Part shown: in pieces, positions 7,085 to 13,215 of the stretch
Numbering within the stretch: position 1 is the stretch's first letter
Layout of the letters: each line of letters opens with the position of its first letter
Source: B33-G16 sp964611035
Lineage (GTDB): Bacteria; Desulfobacterota; DSM-4660; Desulfatiglandales; B25-G16
Length of the DNA: 13,215 nucleotides
Reading direction: 5' to 3'
NCBI GenBank assembly: GCA_964611035.1
Contig: CAZSWT010000079.1
Span: forward strand, 1-13,215
Program-made: the position numbers and the translations under genes
Notes under the pieces: generated by a model
The model's input: only the letters and a program-made list of their open reading frames with translations
Database searches by the model: none
What the model was told of the DNA's origin: nothing

Positions 7085-8944
7085 TCAAATCTCCACAATA
7101 GCGCCTTTAGGGCACACCTGAATGCATACACCACAATCTACGCATATTTCCCGGTTAATGTTTACCCTTCCAAGTTCGGTGTCATGATAGAGTGCAGGGC
7201 ATTCAAAACGTTCAAGGCAAATATTGCATTCTGTACAATCATCCGTTATGGTTACCTTTTTCTTTTCAGGAATGGCCTTATCTGGGTACGCAATAACGCA
7301 GGGGTGACGAGCAATAATTACTGCCATCCCCCCGTTAGGGTCCTTAACATATTTGATTGCCTTTTTGAGTAAACTTATAGTTTTTTTAATATTATAGGGA
7401 TCAACTACCTCGATGAAATCAACCCCACAGCCAGCTACAATTCTTTCAAGGGGAATAGCCTTTCCCTCACTCCCATCTGCCCTTATTCCCAATTCAGGTG
7501 TTGGCTGCATACCGGTCATGGCTGTGGTTAGATTATCAAGTATTACCAGGATGAATCTTGCACCATTATAAACCGCATTCAATAATCCTGTTGTTCCGGA
7601 GTGGAAAAAGGTTGAATCTCCAATGGTGGCTACAATAGGCTGCTCTACCGCGTCCTGGGCAAAGGAATGATAAAAACCCGATGCCATAGTTATTGCTGCC
7701 CCCATATCAAGAACGGTATCTACCGCACCCAGGTTGAGCCCTAAGGTATAACAGCCAATGTCAGAGGTAAATATCGCCTTTGGTCTGGTCTTCCTTATAG
7801 CAAAAAACGCTGCTCTTTCAGGGCAACCCGGGCAGAGGGTTGGTCTTCGCACAGGCAGTTGAAGATCTTTTACCAATTGCACTACTTCATGATCATCATC
7901 TGCCTGAAAAGGCTCTAAGTTCAGTTCCTCAAGCACATGGTTTATCAATTTGTGGATTACGTGGGGAACAAGCTCCCCTTCAGATGGCACATGCCCAGAT
8001 AGACGGCCCATAACCTTCTCTCTGTCTCTTAGAAGGTACTCGATGAAGGTGTCTGTCTCCTCAATGACAAGCACTCTCTCACAGGCTGACATGAACTCAG
8101 CGGCTAAACTTTCAGGGAAGGGATATGGAGTAGCTATCTTGAGCACAGGGATATCGGTACGGTGTTCTTCAGACAGGAAATCTCGAACAACAGAGTAGGG
8201 TATGCCTCCTGCAATGATACCGAGAAGGTATTTTTTGCCGGATTCGAGATTATGGAAATTGTATTTAGAGAGATCCTCAAATTTTTTCCCAATTTCCTTC
8301 AATTTTTTATTTAATTCTCCATGGAGTACAAGACGGAAACGTGGTGTGGCTGCCCACCTTTGTGGATTTTTCTCAAAAGATGCCTTCTGATCATTCTTTT
8401 TTATTGGACCGAATGAAATATTTTGTCGTGCATGGGATACCCGAATGGCTGGCCTCAGGATCACAGGAATTTTGAACTCCTCTGAGATATCCATTGCAAG
8501 CCCAACCATCTCTCTGGCCTCTTGGGGATCAGAGGGGTCTAAAACAGGCACCTTGGCAAGCCTGGCCATAAAGCGTGTATCCTGCTCCGTCTGGGAAGAA
8601 TGGGGGCCAGGGTCATCGCAAGAGATAATAACAAGACCCCCTACTGTACCGAGATAGGCTGCACTCATCAGGGAGTCGGCCGCCACATTCAACCCCACCT
8701 GTTTCATGCAGCAGGCAGCCCTCTTTCCTGTAATTGAGGCAGCAAAGGCATTATCCAGGGCCACCTTTTCATTTGTTGACCATTCCACATAGGTATCAAG
8801 GTTTGCTGATTTCATAAGGCGAACAACTTCGGGCAGGATCTCTGAACTGGGGGTACCGGGATACGAGGTAACTACCTGACAACCAGCCTCTAAAAGACCC
8901 AGGGCTATAGCCCCATTTCCAAGAAGAATTTCTTGCTTAACCAT
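7085..8944 (-). CDS. iorA: Indolepyruvate ferredoxin oxidoreductase, alpha subunit
   Basis: A 619-residue subunit carrying thiamine diphosphate and Fe-S clusters. The N-terminal pyruvate-oxidoreductase-type domain (about 1-180) contains the conserved VEWSTNEKVA (53-62) and CDDPGPHSSQTEQDTR (109-124). A middle domain follows. The TPP-binding domain (about 365-555) has CPGCPER at 371-377, GDS at 442-444 and the paired Asn at 471. The C-terminal end is a 2[4Fe-4S] ferredoxin domain with Cys570, 573, 576, 582 and Cys601, 604, 607, 611. All expected catalytic and cluster residues are present, so it looks functional. The ATG overlaps the end of the upstream small gene by 8 nt, implying coupled translation. 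Aryl-pyruvate specificity is inferred from the fused IorA architecture. Confidence 0.95.
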   Translation of the reverse strand: MVKQEILLGNGAIALGLLEAGCQVVTSYPGTPSSEILPEVVRLMKSANLDTYVEWSTNEKVALDNAFAASITGKRAACCMKQVGLNVAADSLMSAAYLGTVGGLVIISCDDPGPHSSQTEQDTRFMARLAKVPVLDPSDPQEAREMVGLAMDISEEFKIPVILRPAIRVSHARQNISFGPIKKNDQKASFEKNPQRWAATPRFRLVLHGELNKKLKEIGKKFEDLSKYNFHNLESGKKYLLGIIAGGIPYSVVRDFLSEEHRTDIPVLKIATPYPFPESLAAEFMSACERVLVIEETDTFIEYLLRDREKVMGRLSGHVPSEGELVPHVIHKLINHVLEELNLEPFQADDDHEVVQLVKDLQLPVRRPTLCPGCPERAAFFAIRKTRPKAIFTSDIGCYTLGLNLGAVDTVLDMGAAITMASGFYHSFAQDAVEQPIVATIGDSTFFHSGTTGLLNAVYNGARFILVILDNLTTAMTGMQPTPELGIRADGSEGKAIPLERIVAGCGVDFIEVVDPYNIKKTISLLKKAIKYVKDPNGGMAVIIARHPCVIAYPDKAIPEKKKVTITDDCTECNICLERFECPALYHDTELGRVNINREICVDCGVCIQVCPKGAIVEI

Positions 8945-9203
8945 TTTTCTTCTTAACCTCTTTCGCCTTTTCTATCAGGCCCACTAAGCTCTCGATCTTC
9001 GGCTTTGGGAGTTCAAATACTCGGTCCAATTCCGCCTTGGTGTAATGCTCTTCCAGAAATTTGTTGATATCTATATACATCTTCCAGCATCCGACTATCC
9101 ATCTGCATGGAAGCATGTTGTTTTCGAAACGACAGTATTTAAAATTGACCTCGCCGCCCACCCTGGGGCATCGAAGCGTTTTGTGATCATACTGTTCGAT
9201 CAA
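8937..9203 (-). CDS. Small cysteine-rich protein, coupled to iorA
   Basis: I do not recognise this protein. The frame is open from a GTG at 9239 (100 residues), but that GTG lies inside a 15-bp hairpin. A perfect site AAGGAGGT (9211-9218) sits 7 nt before a TTG at 9201-9203, so I take the TTG as start (88 residues). The N-terminal half holds four Cys with spacing C-x11-C-x8-C-x5-C (LRCP, KYC, LPC, GCW), suited to a Zn site or an Fe-S cluster; the rest is a charged, probably helical segment ending in a Lys-rich tail. There is no signal peptide or membrane segment. It overlaps iorA by 8 nt and lies downstream of trpB2. This hints at an accessory or electron-transfer role for IorAB, which is inference only. 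Confidence 0.7.
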   Translation of the reverse strand: MIEQYDHKTLRCPRVGGEVNFKYCRFENNMLPCRWIVGCWKMYIDINKFLEEHYTKAELDRVFELPKPKIESLVGLIEKAKEVKKKNG

Positions 9204-9210
9204 TTCGTTT

Positions 9211-9218
9211 ACCTCCTT
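9211..9218 (-). promoter_or_regulatory. Ribosome binding site deciding the start of the small Cys-rich gene
   Basis: AAGGAGGT on the minus strand is followed by 7 nt and TTG. It lies within the frame when the upstream GTG (9239) is used, where it would encode KEV. A site this strong inside a coding frame with a start codon at proper distance favours the TTG start. Confidence 0.65.
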
Positions 9219-9229
9219 ATGATAAAGAG

Positions 9230-9272
9230 GTACACCCACAGGGTTGAAAGAATGGAGACCCTGTGGGTGTAC
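9230..9272 (-). promoter_or_regulatory. Perfect 15-bp intercistronic hairpin between trpB2 and the small Cys-rich gene
   Basis: GTACACCCACAGGGT (9230-9244) and ACCCTGTGGGTGTAC (9258-9272) are perfect complements with a 13-nt loop. On the transcript the hairpin lies about 60 nt after the trpB2 stop and about 11 nt before the next ribosome site. The following sequence (CTCTTTATC) is not a strong T-run, so I read it as an intercistronic stem (partial terminator, processing or stability site) rather than a full terminator. Confidence 0.65.
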
Positions 9273-9332
9273 TACTGAAGAAGGAAGTCACCTATCTCTT
9301 GACTTTTTAGATGGCTCGCGTAAGCCTTATGC

Positions 9333-10697
9333 TTAAGCCGCAACCTTGGGCAGTTCAGCCTGCGCCTTCTTTACCTCCTCCTCAGGATAGGCATAATCTT
9401 TAAGCTTTCCTGACAGGTATGCATCATATGCAGCAAGGTCGAAGTGCCCATGTCCACTGTGGGCTATCAAGATTGTTTTTGCTTCCCCTGATTCCTTACA
9501 CTTGAGAGCCTCATCGATAGCAACCTTGACATTGTGGCATGGCTCGGGGCCTGTGATAATGCCCTCAGTGCGGGCAAACTTTACCCCGGCCTCAAACACA
9601 GCAGTCTGATGAGCAGCTACGACTTCAACCAGGCCAAGGTTAGAGAGGTGGCAGATGATTGGCGCCATACCATGATAGCGCAGTCCACCGGCATGAATTG
9701 GGGGTGGGATAAAGCCGTGGCCCAGTGTATGCATCTTGAACAGGGGAGTCATCCCGACTGCATCGCCAAAGTCATAGGCATACATTCCCCTGGTCACGCT
9801 CGGGCAGCTTTCAGGCTCAACGCAGATTACACGCATGTCTGGCTTTTCTCCGCTGATTTTATCCCTGATCCAGGGCAGGAATTGCCCACCGTAGTTTGAG
9901 CCGCCGCCAATGTTACCTACAATAATATCAGGGTAGGCATCTGCCATCTCCATTTGTTTCCGGCACTCTTCCCCCTGTATGGTCTGGTGAAGCAGGACAT
10001 GATTGAGCACGCTGCCCAGGGAATAGTGGGTATCATCACGAGTCACAGCCTCCTCTACTGCCTCACTGATAGCAAGTCCCAGGCTTCCAGGGCAATCAGG
10101 CCATTTTTCCAGCATATCTCTGCCCGCCTTAGTTTCGGTGCTGGGGCTAGGGATACACTTTCCTCCCCAGACCTCCATTGCGATGCGGCGATATGGCTTC
10201 TGGTCATAACTTATCCTGACCATATAAACCTTGATTTCTACATCAAAGAATGCACCGGCCATACTCAGGGCACTGCCCCATTGTCCGGCCCCGGTCTCTG
10301 TAGTTATTCGTTTTATGCCCTCCTTCATGTTATAGTAGCATTGAGCAACAGCAGTATTAGGCTTATGACTACCAGCCTGGTTTGTCCCTTCATACTTAAA
10401 GAAGATCTTGGCTGGTGTATCTAAGGCCTTCTCAAGACGATATGCCCGGTGCAACACTGTTGGTCTCCATGTACGGTAGACATCCAGTACCTCCTCAGGG
10501 ATTTCAATCCATCGTTCAGTGCTTACCTCCTGTTTGATAAGCTCCATAGGAAATAGAGGAGCCAGGTCATCCGGGGTTACCGGCTGCCCCGTTCCTGGAT
10601 GCAAAACTGGTGGAAGTGGTTCTGGCAAATCTGCCTGGATGTTATACCAATGAGTTGGCATATCCTTTTGGTCAAGAAAAAACATTGATCTTTTCAT
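9333..10697 (-). CDS. trpB2: TrpB2-type tryptophan synthase beta-like PLP enzyme
   Basis: A 454-residue fold-type II PLP enzyme of the TrpB2 (TrpB-like) class. TrpB2 enzymes are longer than TrpB1 (about 400) because of an N-terminal extension, seen here in residues 1-75 (WYNIQADLPEPLPP, then LHPGTGQPV). The PLP lysine is Lys112 in GSHKPNTA, the catalytic glutamate Glu134 in TETGAGQWG, and the phosphate loop GGGSN at 264-268. The C-terminal SGHGHFDLAAYDAYL is typical of the class. TrpB1 condenses indole with serine together with TrpA; TrpB2 proteins usually act without a TrpA partner and are thought to salvage indole or deaminate serine. Here there is no trpA, but serA is upstream and IorAB downstream. 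The ATG follows a strong GAGGAGG site. A 152-nt leader separates it from serA. Confidence 0.92.
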   Translation of the reverse strand: MKRSMFFLDQKDMPTHWYNIQADLPEPLPPVLHPGTGQPVTPDDLAPLFPMELIKQEVSTERWIEIPEEVLDVYRTWRPTVLHRAYRLEKALDTPAKIFFKYEGTNQAGSHKPNTAVAQCYYNMKEGIKRITTETGAGQWGSALSMAGAFFDVEIKVYMVRISYDQKPYRRIAMEVWGGKCIPSPSTETKAGRDMLEKWPDCPGSLGLAISEAVEEAVTRDDTHYSLGSVLNHVLLHQTIQGEECRKQMEMADAYPDIIVGNIGGGSNYGGQFLPWIRDKISGEKPDMRVICVEPESCPSVTRGMYAYDFGDAVGMTPLFKMHTLGHGFIPPPIHAGGLRYHGMAPIICHLSNLGLVEVVAAHQTAVFEAGVKFARTEGIITGPEPCHNVKVAIDEALKCKESGEAKTILIAHSGHGHFDLAAYDAYLSGKLKDYAYPEEEVKKAQAELPKVAA

Positions 10698-10849
10698 TTC
10701 ATCCTCCTCATTATTTTTGGGTTTTAGTTCATTTTTGACCCGGATGAGATCACTACCATGACATTATAAATATAGATTCACCTCCTCTCCTTGGAATCCC
10801 TTTAAAATATGTTTAATTTATTATTCCCATTCCTTGGAGTGTCTTGAAT
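10698..10849 (-). promoter_or_regulatory. serA-trpB2 intergenic leader with distal Shine-Dalgarno-like block
   Basis: The 152-nt gap contains AAGGAGAGGAGGTGA (minus strand, 10778-10792), some 80 nt before the trpB2 ATG, which has its own site (GAGGAGG). The word is almost identical to the block before dctP. No terminator hairpin with a T-run is seen after serA, so read-through from serA is possible. Short AUG-led frames in the leader (4 and 11 codons) contain no run of Trp or Ser codons that would indicate attenuation. Confidence 0.45.
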
Positions 10850-12430
10850 TCACAATTCTATCCTTTTTACTAACAAAATATCTTCCAGACCGCGCAATTC
10901 TTCAAGGATTTCATCGTTTACTGAAACATTTGTAGCCAAAAAAATCACATTCTGTTTTTTCGCCTTTTCTTCGCCCACTTGCATTCGGCTGATGTTAACC
11001 TCATATCTCCCAAGGGTGCTAGTGATTTTGCCGATGACACCAGGTTTGTCCATATTGTTTATCAACAGGTTATGGCCTTCAGGAATGGCCTCAAGGTAAA
11101 AGTTATTGATGCGCAAAATCCTGAGTAAATTATTACCGAATATGGTCCCAGATATGATATTTTTACTTTTTTGTGTCTTAACGGTAATCTTGATAAGGCT
11201 GGAAAAATCCTCAGGTGCCTTAGTTTTAGATTCCACCACTTTCATACCCCGCTCGGCAGCAATAACAGGGGCATTAACAAAGTTCACTTGATCTTTAAGA
11301 AGAGGAGTGAGAAGCCCTTTGAGCATTGCAGTAGTGAGAGGAGTTACGTCATAATTGGTTACCTTTCCTGAGTAATTTATCTGAACTTCCAGGATAGCAT
11401 TATCAGCGAGCTGGCTTTGAATGGATCCCATCTTTTCAGCTAAAGTGGCATATGGTCGTAAAGTGGATAGCAGTTCTGGACTGATACTGGGGACATTCAC
11501 GGCATTTTTTACTGAGCCATACAAAAGATATCCGATAATTTCCTCGGCCACATCTTTAGCCACTTTGTCCTGTGCCTCTTTGGTTGACGCACCAAGGTGG
11601 GGTGTAGCTATCAGGTTAGGCAAACTCATCAGTTCTGTCTTGCCGGGTGGCTCTTCACTAAAGACATCTAAGGCTGCACCTGATAGATGGCCTGATTTTA
11701 AGGCCTCAAGAAGATCATCTTCATTGACTATACCCCCGCGGGCGCAGTTGATAACCATTGCCCCGTTTTTCATTTTTGCAATTGCCTCATTGTTTATCAT
11801 GTTGATGGTTTCCCCAGTACTCGGCGTATGAATGGTGATATAATCGGATTTTTCAAGCAGTTCATCAAAGGAAACTGGTTCGATATCCATTCTCTCAATG
11901 ATATCTGCCTTTATATAAGGATCATAGGCAATGACCTTCATCTCCATTGCTTTCGCCCTCTCAGCCACAAGTCGTCCTATACGCCCAATCCCAATAACAC
12001 CAAGAGTTTTGTTAAAGATTTCCCGGCCCTGGAATTTTTTCTTCTCCCATTTTCCCTCCTTAAGAGATGCGCTTGCCTGGGGGATGTTACGTGAGAGGGA
12101 CATAATCATTGCAATGGTATGTTCAGCCGCTGTTATGGTGTTACCCTCCGGGGTATTCATTACCACAATTCCCTTTTTGCTTGCAGCAGGGATGTCCACG
12201 TTGTCTAAACCTATTCCGGCTCGACCAATAACCTTCAAATTATGGGCCGCCTCAATGATTTCAGCAGTGGCCTTAGTTGCACTCCGTATAACAAGTGCAT
12301 GATAGTCTCCAATAATTTCTTTTAGTTTTTCAGGGGCCAGATCGGTATTTACATCAACTTCAATATCAGGGGTTTCCTGAAATGTCTTTACACCAACCTC
12401 TGATAAGGGATCACTTACAAGAACTTTCAT
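10850..12430 (-). CDS. serA: D-3-phosphoglycerate dehydrogenase
   Basis: A 526-residue NAD-dependent dehydrogenase catalysing the first step of serine synthesis (3-phosphoglycerate to 3-phosphohydroxypyruvate). It is the long type with an extra intervening (ASB) domain and a C-terminal ACT domain. Seen: NAD-binding loop GIGRIG at 147-152 with Asp170 at the end of the second strand; catalytic triad Arg231 (in NCARGGIV), Glu260 (in SEEPP) and His278 (in TPHLG); ASB domain about 320-445; ACT domain about 452-526 (NNMDKPGVIGKITSTLG), where serine feedback is usually sensed. Length is typical (525-530). The ATG follows GGAAG. It is the first gene of the minus-strand cluster and would supply serine, the co-substrate of TrpB enzymes, to the trpB2 product downstream. 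Confidence 0.96.
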   Translation of the reverse strand: MKVLVSDPLSEVGVKTFQETPDIEVDVNTDLAPEKLKEIIGDYHALVIRSATKATAEIIEAAHNLKVIGRAGIGLDNVDIPAASKKGIVVMNTPEGNTITAAEHTIAMIMSLSRNIPQASASLKEGKWEKKKFQGREIFNKTLGVIGIGRIGRLVAERAKAMEMKVIAYDPYIKADIIERMDIEPVSFDELLEKSDYITIHTPSTGETINMINNEAIAKMKNGAMVINCARGGIVNEDDLLEALKSGHLSGAALDVFSEEPPGKTELMSLPNLIATPHLGASTKEAQDKVAKDVAEEIIGYLLYGSVKNAVNVPSISPELLSTLRPYATLAEKMGSIQSQLADNAILEVQINYSGKVTNYDVTPLTTAMLKGLLTPLLKDQVNFVNAPVIAAERGMKVVESKTKAPEDFSSLIKITVKTQKSKNIISGTIFGNNLLRILRINNFYLEAIPEGHNLLINNMDKPGVIGKITSTLGRYEVNISRMQVGEEKAKKQNVIFLATNVSVNDEILEELRGLEDILLVKRIEL

Positions 12431-12710
12431 ATTATCTTCCTTGCGTTTTCAGACTTGCTATTTTATGGTTTTTAAGAAATTCTGCAAGGCTCTTTTTTTT
12501 GTAAAGTCAAAAAATATTGGCTATGGACGTTTCTTTGTATATATATGATTTTTTAGGTTACATTGATGGTTAAAAATTTGCATTCTGAAATGTTTATTTT
12601 TTTCTTACCTGAGGAATGTTTTGTGTGTATGATTTTTATAATATCCATGAAATGTTCAAGAATAAGAATAGTTATGTTATTTTGCATACTGGATGTGATA
12701 TTTTCTGTCA
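12431..12710. other. AT-rich upstream region of serA, no gene
   Basis: This 280-nt stretch must hold the serA promoter. On the minus strand a TTGACT (12505-12510) lies about 75 nt before the ATG, but no good -10 stands at 16-18 nt from it, so the call is weak. Open frames here lack ribosome sites and resemble nothing known. Confidence 0.35.
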
Positions 12711-12731
12711 AGGAGATTTTTCTTTTTTGTC

Positions 12732-13049
12732 ATTTACGAATTAAAGGTGGACTGTTTTTGAGAGATTTACGATTTAAAAGTGGACACCTAAAGAAAGGAC
12801 TATCCGCATCTCTCAAGACAATTTGGTGCTAGAAATTGCTAGGTTTTGTTAAGCACGCTCAAAGTGAAATTCAGTTCAATGGATTTACTGATCTCCATTA
12901 TAGAGCCTGTAAACAAGAACAATTATCAGAGACATTATCTCCCATTCATTCTCGGTGCTGTTATAGTTGTTCTTGTTTACAGGCAATAAAGTATTGCTTC
13001 ATAGTGCAGTCCACTTTTAATTTGTAAATAGTCCACTTTTAAAAAATTC
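12732..13049. mobile_element. MITE-like element with IS21-type multiple terminal repeats, no transposase
   Basis: A 23-nt unit built around TTAAAAGTGGAC appears twice at the left (12732-12754 and 12765-12787, 19/23 identical) and twice inverted at the right (13007-13029, and a shorter copy about 13030-13049). The left outer unit and the inner right unit match at 21/23. Several direct copies inside each inverted end are the hallmark of IS21-family ends, where they bind IstA. No istA or istB frame exists in the roughly 220 nt between the ends, so this is a non-autonomous derivative or internal-deletion remnant. A second inverted repeat TTGAGAGAT/ATCTCTCAA (12758-12766/12808-12816) encloses most of the second left unit. 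The family assignment comes from the motif style and is not verified by search. Confidence 0.6.
12905..12984. repeat. Perfect 18-bp inverted repeat inside the MITE-like element
   Basis: GCCTGTAAACAAGAACAA (12905-12922) is exactly complementary to TTGTTCTTGTTTACAGGC (12967-12984), with a 44-nt loop whose edges pair a little further (TAT/ATA). It lies near the middle of the element, not at its ends. It could be a nested 80-bp insertion or a strong RNA/cruciform structure. No T-run follows on either strand, so it does not look like a terminator. Confidence 0.7.
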
Positions 13050-13072
13050 CTAACAGGAGATTTTTCTTTTTT

Positions 13073-13215
13073 TTATAAGTAAATCTGCTTGAACCTAAAA
13101 TAGCCAATGATGTAGTAATGGGTCTTAAAGGATATTCGCATTGTTTTCTTCCCCATTATTCCCTGGCCCAGACCTGGCATGCAATGCTTAGGCTGTATTG
13201 CCAGGACTTATAAAT
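13073..13215. other. Non-coding right edge
   Basis: No gene is seen in the last 143 bases. A weak stem CCTGGCA/TGCCAGG (13173-13179/13199-13205) is followed by TTATAAAT at the very end; the window stops before its context can be judged. Confidence 0.3.

Larger units (their letters stand above)
12711..13072. repeat. 18-bp direct repeats flanking the MITE-like element
   Basis: The word AGGAGATTTTTCTTTTTT occurs at 12711-12728 and again at 13055-13072, in the same orientation, just outside the left and right ends of the terminal-repeat element. It could be a long target duplication, an arm of a larger insertion, or a chance similarity helped by its T-rich half. Target duplications of IS21-type elements are normally shorter (4-8 bp). 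Confidence 0.55.

Noticed and set aside
10724..10792. Leader-peptide attenuator before trpB2 (4- and 11-codon frames)
   Set aside because: No Trp or Ser codon runs, no matching terminator/antiterminator pair, and the starts are 16-21 nt from the upstream Shine-Dalgarno-like block.
9534..12302. Several plus-strand open frames of 60-156 codons opposite trpB2 and serA
   Set aside because: They are antisense shadows of well-conserved genes with intact catalytic motifs, and have no ribosome sites or known domains.
12431..12560. Riboswitch or T-box before serA
   Set aside because: The leader is short and AT-rich with no visible conserved core or terminator stem.
12563..13027. Two open frames (89 and 63 codons) near the MITE-like element
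   Set aside because: They read through terminal repeats and the internal palindrome, lack ribosome sites and show no transposase similarity.

Overview
The window carries ten confident protein genes plus one small cysteine-rich gene. There are no rRNA or tRNA genes and no CRISPR array. Base composition is moderate to AT-rich. The gene content (indolepyruvate:ferredoxin oxidoreductase, a TrpB2-type enzyme, a tripartite TRAP transporter, a UPF0261/Tm-1-like protein) points to an anaerobic bacterium, most plausibly a Desulfobacterota-type ('deltaproteobacterial') lineage. This placement is inferred from gene content and style, not from a marker gene.

Left part (1-1745). After a non-coding stretch with a nested inverted repeat lies a GHMP-family sugar kinase (+). 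It faces a dodecin (-), and a 13-bp hairpin sits between their 3' ends. Middle left (1890-4863): a sigma70-like promoter drives overlapping TRAP permease genes (small DctQ, large DctM). They converge on the gene for the periplasmic binding protein DctP across a strong bidirectional terminator, so the transporter is split between two opposing transcripts.

Middle and right (5192-12430). All genes here are on the minus strand and read in the order serA (phosphoglycerate dehydrogenase), trpB2 (TrpB-like PLP enzyme), a small Cys-rich protein, iorA, iorB, a UPF0261/Tm-1-like protein, then dctP. From the small gene to the UPF0261 gene the spacing is very tight (8-nt overlap, about 9 nt, 39 nt), so co-transcription is likely. 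serA-trpB2 (152 nt) and UPF0261-dctP (328 nt) are looser. A metabolic reading: SerA supplies the route to serine; TrpB2 consumes serine (with indole, or by deamination); IorAB oxidises aryl-pyruvates to aryl-acetyl-CoA and reduces ferredoxin; the TRAP system may import a carboxylate substrate. No aminotransferase, CoA ligase or trpA is in the window, so this pathway is inference.

Right edge (12431-13215) is non-coding. It contains a roughly 320-bp element with IS21-like multiple terminal repeats, no transposase, an internal perfect 18-bp inverted repeat and flanking 18-bp direct repeats; it looks like a MITE or a solo-end derivative.

An unexpected recurring signal is a strong Shine-Dalgarno-like block (consensus near AAGGAGAGGAGGTGA) placed roughly 35-90 nt upstream of four genes, three of which also have a good proximal ribosome binding site.
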